Assembly (NCBI GenBank): GCA_016744375.1 | Contig: JADGEM010000016.1 | Coordinates: 1-64,000, forward strand | From: Gammaproteobacteria bacterium | GTDB lineage: Bacteria > Pseudomonadota > Gammaproteobacteria > GRL18 | Direction of reading: 5' to 3' | DNA: 64,000 nucleotides | In this document: piece by piece, positions 1 through 13,051 of the stretch | How the letters are laid out: each line of letters starts with the position of its first letter | Position numbering within the stretch: position 1 is the first letter of the stretch | The notes under the pieces: model-generated | Database searches by the model: none | Told to the model about the DNA's origin: nothing | What the model saw: the letters and a program-made list of their open reading frames with translations, nothing else | Position numbers and translations under genes: made by a program

Positions 1-45
1 TTTCTGCTTTCATCGAGAGTCCTCATAATAAATTAGTGAGGATCA

Positions 46-933
46 TTATGAAGCTGAGAAAATTGTTTGGGAATAACGGTAGTTGATTAAGCGCTTACGA
101 TTAATTGTTTTTAGTAGCTTACTTGTTTTTTGTTCAGTCTCCTCATCTAATGCTTCATGACTGCTAGCTTGTATTTCATTTCTATCACTAATAAGTGATT
201 CAATGGTTTGATTAATCTCACGAATCTCATTATATAAAGATTCTCTATTAATTGAAGAAGCATCATTGCCAAACATTTTATATATAGCTTTTAATTCACC
301 ATTAATCGCTTCAAAATTCTTATTGGCCAGTATTAGGTCTTGTCTCAAGTTATGAGACTCAAGATCATCTAGTCCTAATAGGTATTCTCCTATTGCACGG
401 CGAATTGTTACATTATCATACCCTTCATCTGATTTTAATAACTTATTGGTAGCGGTTAATTGATCAACATATAACAATCTAAGAATTTGATGCATAGTAA
501 GGTTTGCATCATCATTATTTTTATGTTGTGGGAGTCCAAGGATTTCGAATAATTGTTGTGAGTAGCTGTGACGTTCATGTGTTCTTCGACTAGAATATTT
601 TGTCCAATTAATACTATCTTTTGCTGAAGTATCAAAATCTCCTTCAAAAATATACATGGGTGCTTGACCTGTTTCCGTAATATCTCTCTTTAAACACAGC
701 GGAATATTATTGATAAAAACCTCTGCAACAACTGAATCACACATTAGTTGTTCCTCAGTCCATGACGTAAGTTCGTAGCCAAGTGCATAAACAAAAAAGT
801 CCATAATCGTAGACTTCCCAGTAGAATTCCACCCCCTTATTATATTAACCCCTTTGTGGAAATATTGGTCATAAACATGATGTGACCTACGTAAAATAAC
901 GAGTCTGTTTAATCTCAATGTGGATTTACTCAT
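46..933 (-). CDS. N-terminal part of SMC/ABC-type ATPase, probable ATPase component of an ABC-3C-like system; truncated or split
   Basis: ORF with Walker A-like GWNSTGKST near the N-terminus followed by coiled-coil-like sequence. Ends at 295 aa with no Walker B or ABC signature. Start overlaps the upstream gene by 4 bp. Confidence 0.6.
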   Translation of the reverse strand: MSKSTLRLNRLVILRRSHHVYDQYFHKGVNIIRGWNSTGKSTIMDFFVYALGYELTSWTEEQLMCDSVVAEVFINNIPLCLKRDITETGQAPMYIFEGDFDTSAKDSINWTKYSSRRTHERHSYSQQLFEILGLPQHKNNDDANLTMHQILRLLYVDQLTATNKLLKSDEGYDNVTIRRAIGEYLLGLDDLESHNLRQDLILANKNFEAINGELKAIYKMFGNDASSINRESLYNEIREINQTIESLISDRNEIQASSHEALDEETEQKTSKLLKTINRKRLINYRYSQTIFSAS

Positions 934-1445
934 ACAAGCTCCATATCATATCTAAATTCCATTAACCCACTTCTTGCTTTAAGACCTTTTTTCCCTAAAA
1001 AATTTATTGTAGGAAACTCATTAATGAGCATTCGAAACCATTCCTCTTTTACAACATCGCTATTTATAATTTCTTCATATATAATTTCAGGTAATAACTC
1101 CTTAGTGCGTTTTAAGATTTTATTGTTATAAGAATCAATTTCAATTATATTCTTCGCCATTAAATTTTGTATTGCTGTTGTTTGAATAGTTTCAAGCTCA
1201 TACATAGTACGCTTTACATTACTAATGATCTCGTACGGTTCAGATATTTTTTTTATGACTTTTCTAAAACTTGCGAGTTCTGCAGGAAATGGTTTAATCT
1301 CCTTAATGAGATGAGGAAATAAAATATAAAAATCAATAAGTCTAAATAACTCTAAATCAATATTACTATGTTGTGAGTTCTCAAGAACTAAAAGAACCCG
1401 ATAGACACAGTGATTTACATCATGAATTGGATGATAGATTAACAT
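930..1445 (-). CDS. ABC-3C 'middle component'-like protein
   Basis: 171 aa, N-terminal YHPIHDVNHCVYRVLLVLE reminiscent of ABC-3C middle components; position between the 184 aa gene and the ATPase, overlapping both. Confidence 0.5.
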   Translation of the reverse strand: MLIYHPIHDVNHCVYRVLLVLENSQHSNIDLELFRLIDFYILFPHLIKEIKPFPAELASFRKVIKKISEPYEIISNVKRTMYELETIQTTAIQNLMAKNIIEIDSYNNKILKRTKELLPEIIYEEIINSDVVKEEWFRMLINEFPTINFLGKKGLKARSGLMEFRYDMELV

Positions 1446-1993
1446 GTTTTATCCCATACAAGATGACACTTACCCGTTAGAAAAAATAACATTCCCAATA
1501 TAAAATCTTTAGTTATAGTCTTGTCAAAGTCAATAATTGCTTTATGAGCTGGTTCAATAATATGTGTGAATACTAAAGCATCTATTTCTGATGCTGGTGA
1601 ATTTTCAAGAATTTTTGGTCGAATAAACTGATTGAAACTGATACGTATATGTGAAAGAATTTGAACATATACTCTTTGCTCTGTTAAAGACATTTGTGAT
1701 TTAGCAACTCTTCTTGAAAATTTGTTTTTAAAAAACATAGCATCGCCCAGTAAATCCATTCGATCACCATTTTCTAATTTCTTCGTCAACCCAATAATTT
1801 CTCTGTATGGGTGATCAGTAATATAATCGCTCAAATCTTCAATAATATCTATTAATTCTGGATTTACTTCAGCAGAAGCAATTATTAGCTGAATTGCTTT
1901 TTCCAGAGACGAATTATCGGGTTCATAAATATCACCTAGATAATTATCCCCATTATGATCAGCTTTATCTGTGTAATTAACTTTTTTAGACAT
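1439..1993 (-). CDS. 184 aa protein, candidate ABC-3C C-terminal-domain/adaptor component
   Basis: Intact ORF in the overlapping cassette; N-terminal YTDKADHNGDNYLGD motif. Confidence 0.45.
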   Translation of the reverse strand: MSKKVNYTDKADHNGDNYLGDIYEPDNSSLEKAIQLIIASAEVNPELIDIIEDLSDYITDHPYREIIGLTKKLENGDRMDLLGDAMFFKNKFSRRVAKSQMSLTEQRVYVQILSHIRISFNQFIRPKILENSPASEIDALVFTHIIEPAHKAIIDFDKTITKDFILGMLFFLTGKCHLVWDKTC

Positions 1994-1995
1994 TT

Positions 1996-2265
1996 CTAAA
2001 ACCTATTATCTCCCTGATGTTTAGCATTATCCTTATAAACTACTGTTGATGACCTATCTTTAGGTTTATTCTTATTAAGAATAGCGAAAATAAATGCGAT
2101 ACCAATTATACAAATAATAAGAATGCTAATATAAAACATTCGATCACTCCCAAAAAGAGTGATAATTTCTTGTTGGTATAATAGCTTGATAACAATACTG
2201 AAAAGTAGACCTACAACACCTACAGATCCTGTTACTTTAATTGCTGTTTTCCACATATTATCCAT
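1996..2265 (-). CDS. Small two-TM membrane protein, first gene of the ABC-3C-like cassette
   Basis: 89 aa with two hydrophobic segments (VGVVGLLFSIVIKLLY and MFYISILIICIIGIAFIFAIL) and C-terminal YKDNAKHQGDNRF; stop is 2 bp from the next gene. Confidence 0.55.
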   Translation of the reverse strand: MDNMWKTAIKVTGSVGVVGLLFSIVIKLLYQQEIITLFGSDRMFYISILIICIIGIAFIFAILNKNKPKDRSSTVVYKDNAKHQGDNRF

Positions 2266-2736
2266 TACGTAACTGTTCCTATATTTATAAATTAGTGGCT
2301 TAACCTATACTTACTGATATGGCTGTTTGGCCGTAGTGTGAATAGAGTCCATTTAAAACCAATAAAAATATTAGAGACCATTAGTACTCCTTTTGGAATG
2401 GTAAACAGTCATTGGGTTAGTATAGTTCAAAAAACCAACATCCATGTTAGAAATATCATTGTTCCACAGCTCAAACGATCTCAACTCAATTATGTTAAAT
2501 CAGGGCACCTAAAATGCTCTGAACCACCTGAAAAGACAGCTTTCGATCCACTATTTTCATCAAAAAAAACTGACTTTAGCCTAACAGATTTTTTAAATCG
2601 ATAAAAATAACGGCTTTTGGGCAAACATTTTATTTTCAGCCTGAAAGTAATAGTTTCATGGACAGTTATCCCGTCTAATTGTTATTCAAATATCGTCCAA
2701 ATGTAGATCAAATAATGGTTACTCGGTTGAACTGAG

Positions 2737-3033
2737 CTAGTCAATGATGTGCTTTGATGGCTCCATGGCCTGATGTAACACATCTATAATGTCAATATGG
2801 GTAGTTTGTAGTCGATAGTAAATTGTATGAGAACCCACAAAATCACTGTGGTACCCAACTTTCAAATCTTCTCTTATTATTCCGAGCAAAGGTTTTTCAG
2901 CAAGTGTCTGCATCCGTTTGCGAATACTTTGAAGGTATGTTTTTGTTCTCTTGGTACCGAACTTTTTAATTGAGTATGCCCGAATATTTCTCAAACTCTT
3001 CTGAGCTTCAGGTGATAGAATATATTTTGCCAT
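2737..3033 (-). CDS. parE: ParE/RelE-superfamily toxin
   Basis: 98 aa, MAKYILSPEAQKSLRNIRAYSIKKFG... typical ParE pattern; TAATG overlap with upstream ParD-like gene. Confidence 0.85.
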   Translation of the reverse strand: MAKYILSPEAQKSLRNIRAYSIKKFGTKRTKTYLQSIRKRMQTLAEKPLLGIIREDLKVGYHSDFVGSHTIYYRLQTTHIDIIDVLHQAMEPSKHIID

Positions 3034-3269
3034 TATCCAATCAATTCTTGCATAAATGCATCACCATCAACCCCTTCGCCTTGATCGAGTTGTGCTTCAC
3101 CAACAGAAAGTTTCTTTCTTAGCAGGTCTAGCTTAGCTTCATGCTCTTCAAGAAGACGAAGACCAGCTCTCACAGCTTCGCTGGTTGACTCAAATCGCCC
3201 TTGCTGGATTTTATTTTCAACAAATCCGCCTAAATGATCGCCTAATGTCACACTGGTATTTCTTTGCAT
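3033..3269 (-). CDS. parD: ParD-type antitoxin
   Basis: 78 aa, MQRNTSVTLGDHLGGFVENKIQQGRFESTSEAVRAGLRLLEEHE, typical ParD RHH. Confidence 0.88.
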   Translation of the reverse strand: MQRNTSVTLGDHLGGFVENKIQQGRFESTSEAVRAGLRLLEEHEAKLDLLRKKLSVGEAQLDQGEGVDGDAFMQELIG

Positions 3270-3438
3270 CGTTCACCTCTCTTTTCTGTATTACATATTA
3301 ATACAAAGGATTCTAAGGTGTCAATTGCTTAAGTTGGTATTTCTGATCGTTATTTCCTATTTGTTTCAAGACTTAAGTAAATCAACTTATTTCCTCATAA
3401 TCATACTGCTCTGAAAGAGAGAGCGCGAATGATCCGAC

Positions 3439-3504
3439 TTTTGATGTGAATAAGATATTGTCTTTGACTATTTAAACTGTAGCATTGCTAAATTCACATC
3501 AAAA
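3439..3504. repeat. Inverted repeat, 13-bp perfect arms TTTTGATGTGAAT / ATTCACATCAAAA, 40-bp spacer
   Basis: Arms at 3439-3451 and 3492-3504 are exact reverse complements. Confidence 0.8.
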
Positions 3505-3575
3505 AATGGGATGCCTTTTCTTTTAAATTCATATAGATAAGCGCCACGAATGGGCGTTTTTGTCCGCTTTTGTAG

Positions 3576-7523
<3,948 letters not shown>

Positions 7524-7527
7524 AAGG

Positions 7528-10500
7528 TTAGCTTTCCACCATTTCAACAGCTTCGTGTATATCCACATCAACAATACGAGAGACACCAGGTTCTTTCATT
7601 GTAACACCACAAAGATGATCTGACATTTCCATTGTCGTTTTGTTATGTGTAATGTAAATAAATTGTACGTTCTTTGACATTTCCTTAACCATAGCGCAAA
7701 AGCGCCCGACATTGGCTTCATCAAGAGGCGCATCCACTTCATCCAGCATACAAAAAGGTGCTGGATTTAATTCAAAGATAGCAAAAACCAATGATACTGC
7801 AGTCATCGCTTTTTCACCACCCGATAGAAGGTGAATTGTACTATTTCGTTTGCCGGGAGGTCGGGCCATGATGGTTACACCGGTGTTTAGTAAATCGTCA
7901 CCGGTCAAATCAAGGTAGGCATGCCCTCCGCCAAACAATTTTGGAAAAAGTCGCTGTACGCCTGTATTTATCTTATCAAATGTTTCTTTAAAGCGAGTCC
8001 TGGTTTCTCGATCAATTTTTGCAATAGCGCCTTCCAGAGTCTCTAAAGCGCTGAGTAAATCATCATTTTGAGAATCCAGATATTTTTTCCGTTCAGACTG
8101 TTCTTTATACTCATCAATTGCGGCCAGATTTATTGAACCTAATCGTTGAATTCGCTGAGCCAAACTATTCACTTCAGACATCCAGGTGGATTCATTGGCT
8201 TCTTGTGGCATTCCCATAAAAAGTGCTTCCAGTGAAAAGCCTGATTCATCGATCTGTTCTTTCAGGGTTTGGCGGCGAACAATTAATTCCTGAGAAGCAA
8301 TGCGAATTTTTTCGAGTTCAGAGCGATATGATTCCAATGTATTTTCAATCTGTGCTCTATTTTTATCAAATTCACGTAGAGAATGATCACCTTCCTCCAC
8401 CTTTTGACGTGCTTGAGTCAGTTGTTCCTCAACTAGAATTCGAGACTCCAGGTGTGTCTCCAGTTCATCATCCAGTTGTTGAATTGAATCACCGTCATCA
8501 TCTGTCATCATATTAAGTAATTGTTGACGACGATGTGAGAGTTGTTCCAGTTGGCCTCTAAGGCGGGTCATTCCCTGTTCAGTCGAATTGAGTTCTGTTT
8601 TTATACCACGCAAGCGAATTTCAAGTGCATGACTCTGCTCTCTGTTTTCTCGGGCTTTAATCCGAATTTCTTCCAGTTGACCACGGTGTGAATCACGTTC
8701 CTGAGTCAATTGCTCTCGCTGGAGTGAAAAGTCTTCAACCATTTCTAACGCTGCATGTAAACGTTCGGTTGACTCTTCAATGGCAATTTTTGAATCACTG
8801 ATCTGCTGATTAACTTCTTCAATTTCATTGTGTACATGAGTTTGACGGTGACTTATTTGCTCAAGTCGTGATTGTTTAGCACTTGTTTGAGAACGAAGTT
8901 CTGATAGCTTGCGGTTGTGTTGATTGAATTCTGTCTGTAGGTTCTCCCGACTATGCTCTATCTCGCGTAGTTGGTCACGGCCCTTCTCAATAAGCTCACT
9001 CTGCTCATCAACCAGTTGCTGTGTTTGCAGGAGCTGAACATTAAGTTCTTTAATCTCCTGTTCTCGAGCCAGCACACCACTATTTTGATCGGTTTCTTTT
9101 ATCACTCGCAACCAGTTGGGGCCAAGCCATATTCCATCTCTAGTAACAATTGACTGATGCAATTTGAGCTGATTACGTAAAGAAACAGCAGTTGTTAATT
9201 CATCAGCAGCAAAAACACCATTTAAACCTGGTTGAATTGATAGAGATACACCATCAATGAAAGATTCCAGCAATGGCAGCTGTATATTTGAATTTTGCTC
9301 AACAGGATGAAGATTAGCCTCACTTAGATTTTCAACCAGTGTCAGATTTGATTTATCAAGACTCATTAATGAATCAAACAAAGGCTCAATGGTGTCAACA
9401 CAAGTGGCTTCAAGGTAGTCACCAAGTACACACTCTACGGCGGTATTCCAGTTATCATTAACGCTAATTTGTTCAGCAATTCGAGGTTTATCAGCAATAT
9501 TCTGATTGCTCATCCACTGTTGAAGTGAACGGTCATTTTTACCAAGAGCTGCTTGTTGCAAGGCTTCGAGCGAAGCTTTACGTCCCTTGAAGGACTGTAA
9601 GTTACTGCGATGACGATCCAGTTCATTATTTAAATGATGGTTTTCATCACGAATATTTTGAATCGATTCACGTTCAAGCTCTAATTGCTTCTGTAAATTT
9701 GTGGTAATTTCTTCAGATTCTAAAACTTCCAGTTCCAGTGTCTGCAGAGAATCTTCCAGGTGTGTTGTTGAAGATTGGCTGAGTTCATTCTCAAGTTTTT
9801 CAATGCGCAGCTCCTGATTACTGATGTTCTGTTCAACCTGACTTATTTTTGTTCTTTCAATTTGTGCTGTTTGTGACGGTTCCTGTGAAAGTTGGTTAAA
9901 TTCATCCCAACGCATTTGCCAGTCCTGCATTGAGTGTTCATACTCAGATAACATTTGTGCTGATTGTTCCTCAAGTTCACTGGCTTGTTCAAACTCAGGT
10001 TCAATTTCTTCTAATTGTGTGTTTAATCGTTGAAATTTCTCATCATCTTCCTGCAAATGAGTATTCATATTTTGGTAAGAACGTTCAGCCTGTTCGAGAT
10101 CTTCTTTTAACTGCTGGTTTTTTTCTTTGGCATGACTGATGGCCTGTTCTACTCTGGCAATATTGGCACCGATGCGATAAAAATTACCCTGAACCGCATT
10201 AAATGCTTCATTTGCTTCAATATTGATTTCACGTGATTCCTCAATTCCAGCTTCAACGGCCCTTAATTCAGAAATTTGCTGTTCAACAGTAGTTTCTTTC
10301 TCCTGAATCAGTGCTCCCTGCTGTTTTGCCTTGATATCAATAGTATCCCAGCGCAATGCCTGTAGCTGAGCCTTTTTTAAACGTTCTTCTTTTTTCAATT
10401 CCGTATAACGCTCGGCTGTACGCGCCTGGCGTTGTAAATGCGCAATCTGTTTATCCAGCTCCAAGCGGATATCATCCAGTCGCTCAAGGTTCTCGCGGGT

Positions 10501-11058
10501 ATGCCTGATTCTTGTTTCAGTTTCCTTCCTACGTTCCTTGTATTTAGAAATGCCTGCTGCTTCTTCAATATAAACTCGTAATTCTTCAGGCTTAGATTCA
10601 ATCAGGCGTGAAATCATGCCCTGTTCAATAATAGAATAACTTCTTGGTCCCAAACCTGTTCCTAAAAATAGATCTGTGACATCACGACGCCTGCAACGAA
10701 CATTATTTAGAAAATATTGTGATTGAGCATCACGATTAACGGTTCTTTTTACTGAAATTTCATTATATTGGGCATATTCTCCACCAATTGTCCCGTCGGA
10801 ATTGTTAAAGAGCAGTTCGACTGTACATTGACCGACCGGTTTTCGACCTGATGAACCGTTAAAAATAACATCGGTCATGGATTCACCACGAAGATTTTTG
10901 GCTGAACTTTCTCCCATAACCCAACGAACAGCATCAATGGTATTAGATTTACCACAGCCATTTGGACCAAGAATACTTACCAGATCACTCGGGAAGGATA
11001 AAACAGTCGGATCGACAAAAGATTTAAAACCTGAGAGTTTGATTTTGCTTAAGCGCAT
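7528..11058 (-). CDS. smc: Chromosome partition protein SMC
   Basis: 1176 aa; MRLSKIKLSGFKSFVDPT..GPNGCGKSN, LSGGEKAMTAVSLVFAIF, Walker B FCMLDEVDAPLD. Confidence 0.98.
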   Translation of the reverse strand: MRLSKIKLSGFKSFVDPTVLSFPSDLVSILGPNGCGKSNTIDAVRWVMGESSAKNLRGESMTDVIFNGSSGRKPVGQCTVELLFNNSDGTIGGEYAQYNEISVKRTVNRDAQSQYFLNNVRCRRRDVTDLFLGTGLGPRSYSIIEQGMISRLIESKPEELRVYIEEAAGISKYKERRKETETRIRHTRENLERLDDIRLELDKQIAHLQRQARTAERYTELKKEERLKKAQLQALRWDTIDIKAKQQGALIQEKETTVEQQISELRAVEAGIEESREINIEANEAFNAVQGNFYRIGANIARVEQAISHAKEKNQQLKEDLEQAERSYQNMNTHLQEDDEKFQRLNTQLEEIEPEFEQASELEEQSAQMLSEYEHSMQDWQMRWDEFNQLSQEPSQTAQIERTKISQVEQNISNQELRIEKLENELSQSSTTHLEDSLQTLELEVLESEEITTNLQKQLELERESIQNIRDENHHLNNELDRHRSNLQSFKGRKASLEALQQAALGKNDRSLQQWMSNQNIADKPRIAEQISVNDNWNTAVECVLGDYLEATCVDTIEPLFDSLMSLDKSNLTLVENLSEANLHPVEQNSNIQLPLLESFIDGVSLSIQPGLNGVFAADELTTAVSLRNQLKLHQSIVTRDGIWLGPNWLRVIKETDQNSGVLAREQEIKELNVQLLQTQQLVDEQSELIEKGRDQLREIEHSRENLQTEFNQHNRKLSELRSQTSAKQSRLEQISHRQTHVHNEIEEVNQQISDSKIAIEESTERLHAALEMVEDFSLQREQLTQERDSHRGQLEEIRIKARENREQSHALEIRLRGIKTELNSTEQGMTRLRGQLEQLSHRRQQLLNMMTDDDGDSIQQLDDELETHLESRILVEEQLTQARQKVEEGDHSLREFDKNRAQIENTLESYRSELEKIRIASQELIVRRQTLKEQIDESGFSLEALFMGMPQEANESTWMSEVNSLAQRIQRLGSINLAAIDEYKEQSERKKYLDSQNDDLLSALETLEGAIAKIDRETRTRFKETFDKINTGVQRLFPKLFGGGHAYLDLTGDDLLNTGVTIMARPPGKRNSTIHLLSGGEKAMTAVSLVFAIFELNPAPFCMLDEVDAPLDEANVGRFCAMVKEMSKNVQFIYITHNKTTMEMSDHLCGVTMKEPGVSRIVDVDIHEAVEMVES

Positions 11059-11210
11059 TCCGTTACTTTAATATAATGTAGTGAATAATGATTTCGATCA
11101 GATCATTTTACCCAATGTGATCTTCCTTTACCAGTTTGTGTGAATTTTCCTTCTAATAGTGTAAAATTTGCCTCTTTTATTCTGGATTTACCACTATTTA
11201 GGAACAGACA

Positions 11211-11615
11211 ATGTCTACACAAGCCAGGTCCACACAACCCAGTAAAGAACTTGAAACTTTTGACAATCCAACACCAGAGCGTGATTATACCATTCGCATC
11301 AAGGTTCCGGAATTTACTTGTCTATGTCCTAAAACAGGCCAACCTGACTTTGCCACTATTAATATCGAATATATTGCAGAGCAGCAATGTGTTGAGTTGA
11401 AGTCATTGAAGATGTACATGTGGTCATTTAGAAATGAAGGTGCTTTTCATGAAAAGGTGACCAATGATATCTTGTCTGATCTGGTCAAAGTGAGCAAGCC
11501 TCGCTTTATGCGCATTTGTGCAGAATTTTATGTCCGAGGCGGAATTTATACCACAGTAATTGCAGAACATCGTGCAGATAACTGGACGCCTCCAGTTCCA
11601 GTCCATTTGCCTTAA
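11211..11615 (+). CDS. queF: NADPH-dependent 7-cyano-7-deazaguanine (preQ0) reductase QueF, short type
   Basis: 134 aa; [29 protein letters not shown]. Confidence 0.95.
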   Translation: MSTQARSTQPSKELETFDNPTPERDYTIRIKVPEFTCLCPKTGQPDFATINIEYIAEQQCVELKSLKMYMWSFRNEGAFHEKVTNDILSDLVKVSKPRFMRICAEFYVRGGIYTTVIAEHRADNWTPPVPVHLP

Positions 11616-11627
11616 TACAAGATAGCT

Positions 11628-13013
11628 ATGTTCTGTTCAGGGTATAGTTTAGGTATAGACATTGGCACATCGGGTGTTCGTGCAGTAATTATGGACAACA
11701 AGCAGTGCATTATTGCCCAGGCCAATCAATCGCTTCCCCCAAGTCAGCCTTTTTATTCTCCCGCTGAAGCCAATGAGTCCAATGAAAAAGAACAGCCAAA
11801 GATAATTGGCTATTCACAAACTCCATTGGACTGGTGGACAACGTTGGAAAGTGTGCTCTTTCACCTATCAGAAAGACTTAAGGAAAAGAATAACTTAAGT
11901 TTTGATATAATTACCCACCTGGCTATTGACGGCACGTCAGGTACCGTTCTGTTGTGTGATGCTAATGGTAAACCATTGACTGAAGCTCTTATGTATAATG
12001 ATCAGCGTGCTGTTCATGAAGCAGTTCAGATTCAACGACATGCAGCAGAGAACACGGCAGCAATCGGTGCCACATCAGGTTTGGCCAAAGTTCTCTGGCT
12101 CTATAAGCACAATAATGAAATGCTGCCCCAGGTTCATTATGCCCTGAATCAATCTGACTGGCTCAGTGGTATGTTTATGGGACAGTTTGGTCTGAGCGAC
12201 CACAACAATGCATTAAAAATGGGCTATGATGCCCAGACTCATTGCTGGCCCGAGTGGCTTGTTTCTTTTCTACAGAAATCAAAGTTCCCTATTTCATTGC
12301 TTCCCGAGGTTCTGGTTCCCGGACAGGTTATGGCAAAGGTATCTGTATCAATTGCACAGCATTTCGGTTTTAATCAACAACTTAATATCTGTGCAGGTAC
12401 AACTGATAGTACCGCAGCAGTCATTGCTGCTGGTGCCGAAAAAGCAGGTGATGCAATTACATCTCTGGGATCCACTCTGGTCATGAAAGTTGTTACCGAA
12501 GAAGCCATATATGACAATAAGACTGGTGTTTATAGTCAACCTTTTGGTGATTTATGGTTAGTTGGCGGAGGTTCGAACTCAGGTGGTGAAATATTTAAGA
12601 AATACTTTAGTCAACAAAAGCTGAATCAACTTACTGAGCTATTGGATAACAAGGTAAACAATAAAACTCTGACAATGCTTAACTTAAACTATTATCCACT
12701 CTCAGTGCCTGGAGAACGTTTTCCTATTCAAAACCCATATCTGGAACCTAAGATGTTACCAAGACCGGAAAGCGATAGTGATTTTTTTCAGGCTTTATTG
12801 GAAGGAATGGCTGATATTGAAACAATGGCTTATAAAAAACTGGTTGAATTAGGTGCTCCTTATCCCAAACTTGTAAAGAGTATCGGTGGCGGTGCATTTA
12901 ACCAAAGCTGGAGTTATATTAGAGAGCAGAAGTTAGGAATCCCTGTAAAAAAAGCAGAACTTGAACAGGCGGCTTGCGGTACCGCCAAACTAGCTCAATC
13001 CAGCTGGCACTAA
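11628..13013 (+). CDS. FGGY-family carbohydrate kinase
   Basis: 461 aa; GIDIGTSGVRAVIMD, AGTTDSTAA, GGGAFNQSW. Confidence 0.85.
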   Translation: MFCSGYSLGIDIGTSGVRAVIMDNKQCIIAQANQSLPPSQPFYSPAEANESNEKEQPKIIGYSQTPLDWWTTLESVLFHLSERLKEKNNLSFDIITHLAIDGTSGTVLLCDANGKPLTEALMYNDQRAVHEAVQIQRHAAENTAAIGATSGLAKVLWLYKHNNEMLPQVHYALNQSDWLSGMFMGQFGLSDHNNALKMGYDAQTHCWPEWLVSFLQKSKFPISLLPEVLVPGQVMAKVSVSIAQHFGFNQQLNICAGTTDSTAAVIAAGAEKAGDAITSLGSTLVMKVVTEEAIYDNKTGVYSQPFGDLWLVGGGSNSGGEIFKKYFSQQKLNQLTELLDNKVNNKTLTMLNLNYYPLSVPGERFPIQNPYLEPKMLPRPESDSDFFQALLEGMADIETMAYKKLVELGAPYPKLVKSIGGGAFNQSWSYIREQKLGIPVKKAELEQAACGTAKLAQSSWH

Positions 13014-13051
13014 TAAATTTAACATTATTACTAAATAAAGAAGGTCTTTTT

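Noticed and set aside
2338-2604. 88 aa plus-strand ORF as a confident gene
   Set aside because: No recognised domain or clear ribosome binding site; kept only as an observation.
3538-3562. Terminator-like CGCC-ACGAATG-GGCG followed by TTTTT
   Set aside because: Stem only 4 bp and no plus-strand gene upstream to terminate.
8223-8516. Plus-strand ORFs inside smc (8223, 8971, 9930, 10877)
   Set aside because: Antisense to well-supported smc; no independent support.
11059-11210. preQ1 riboswitch upstream of queF
   Set aside because: No recognisable preQ1 aptamer pattern in the 150-bp leader.
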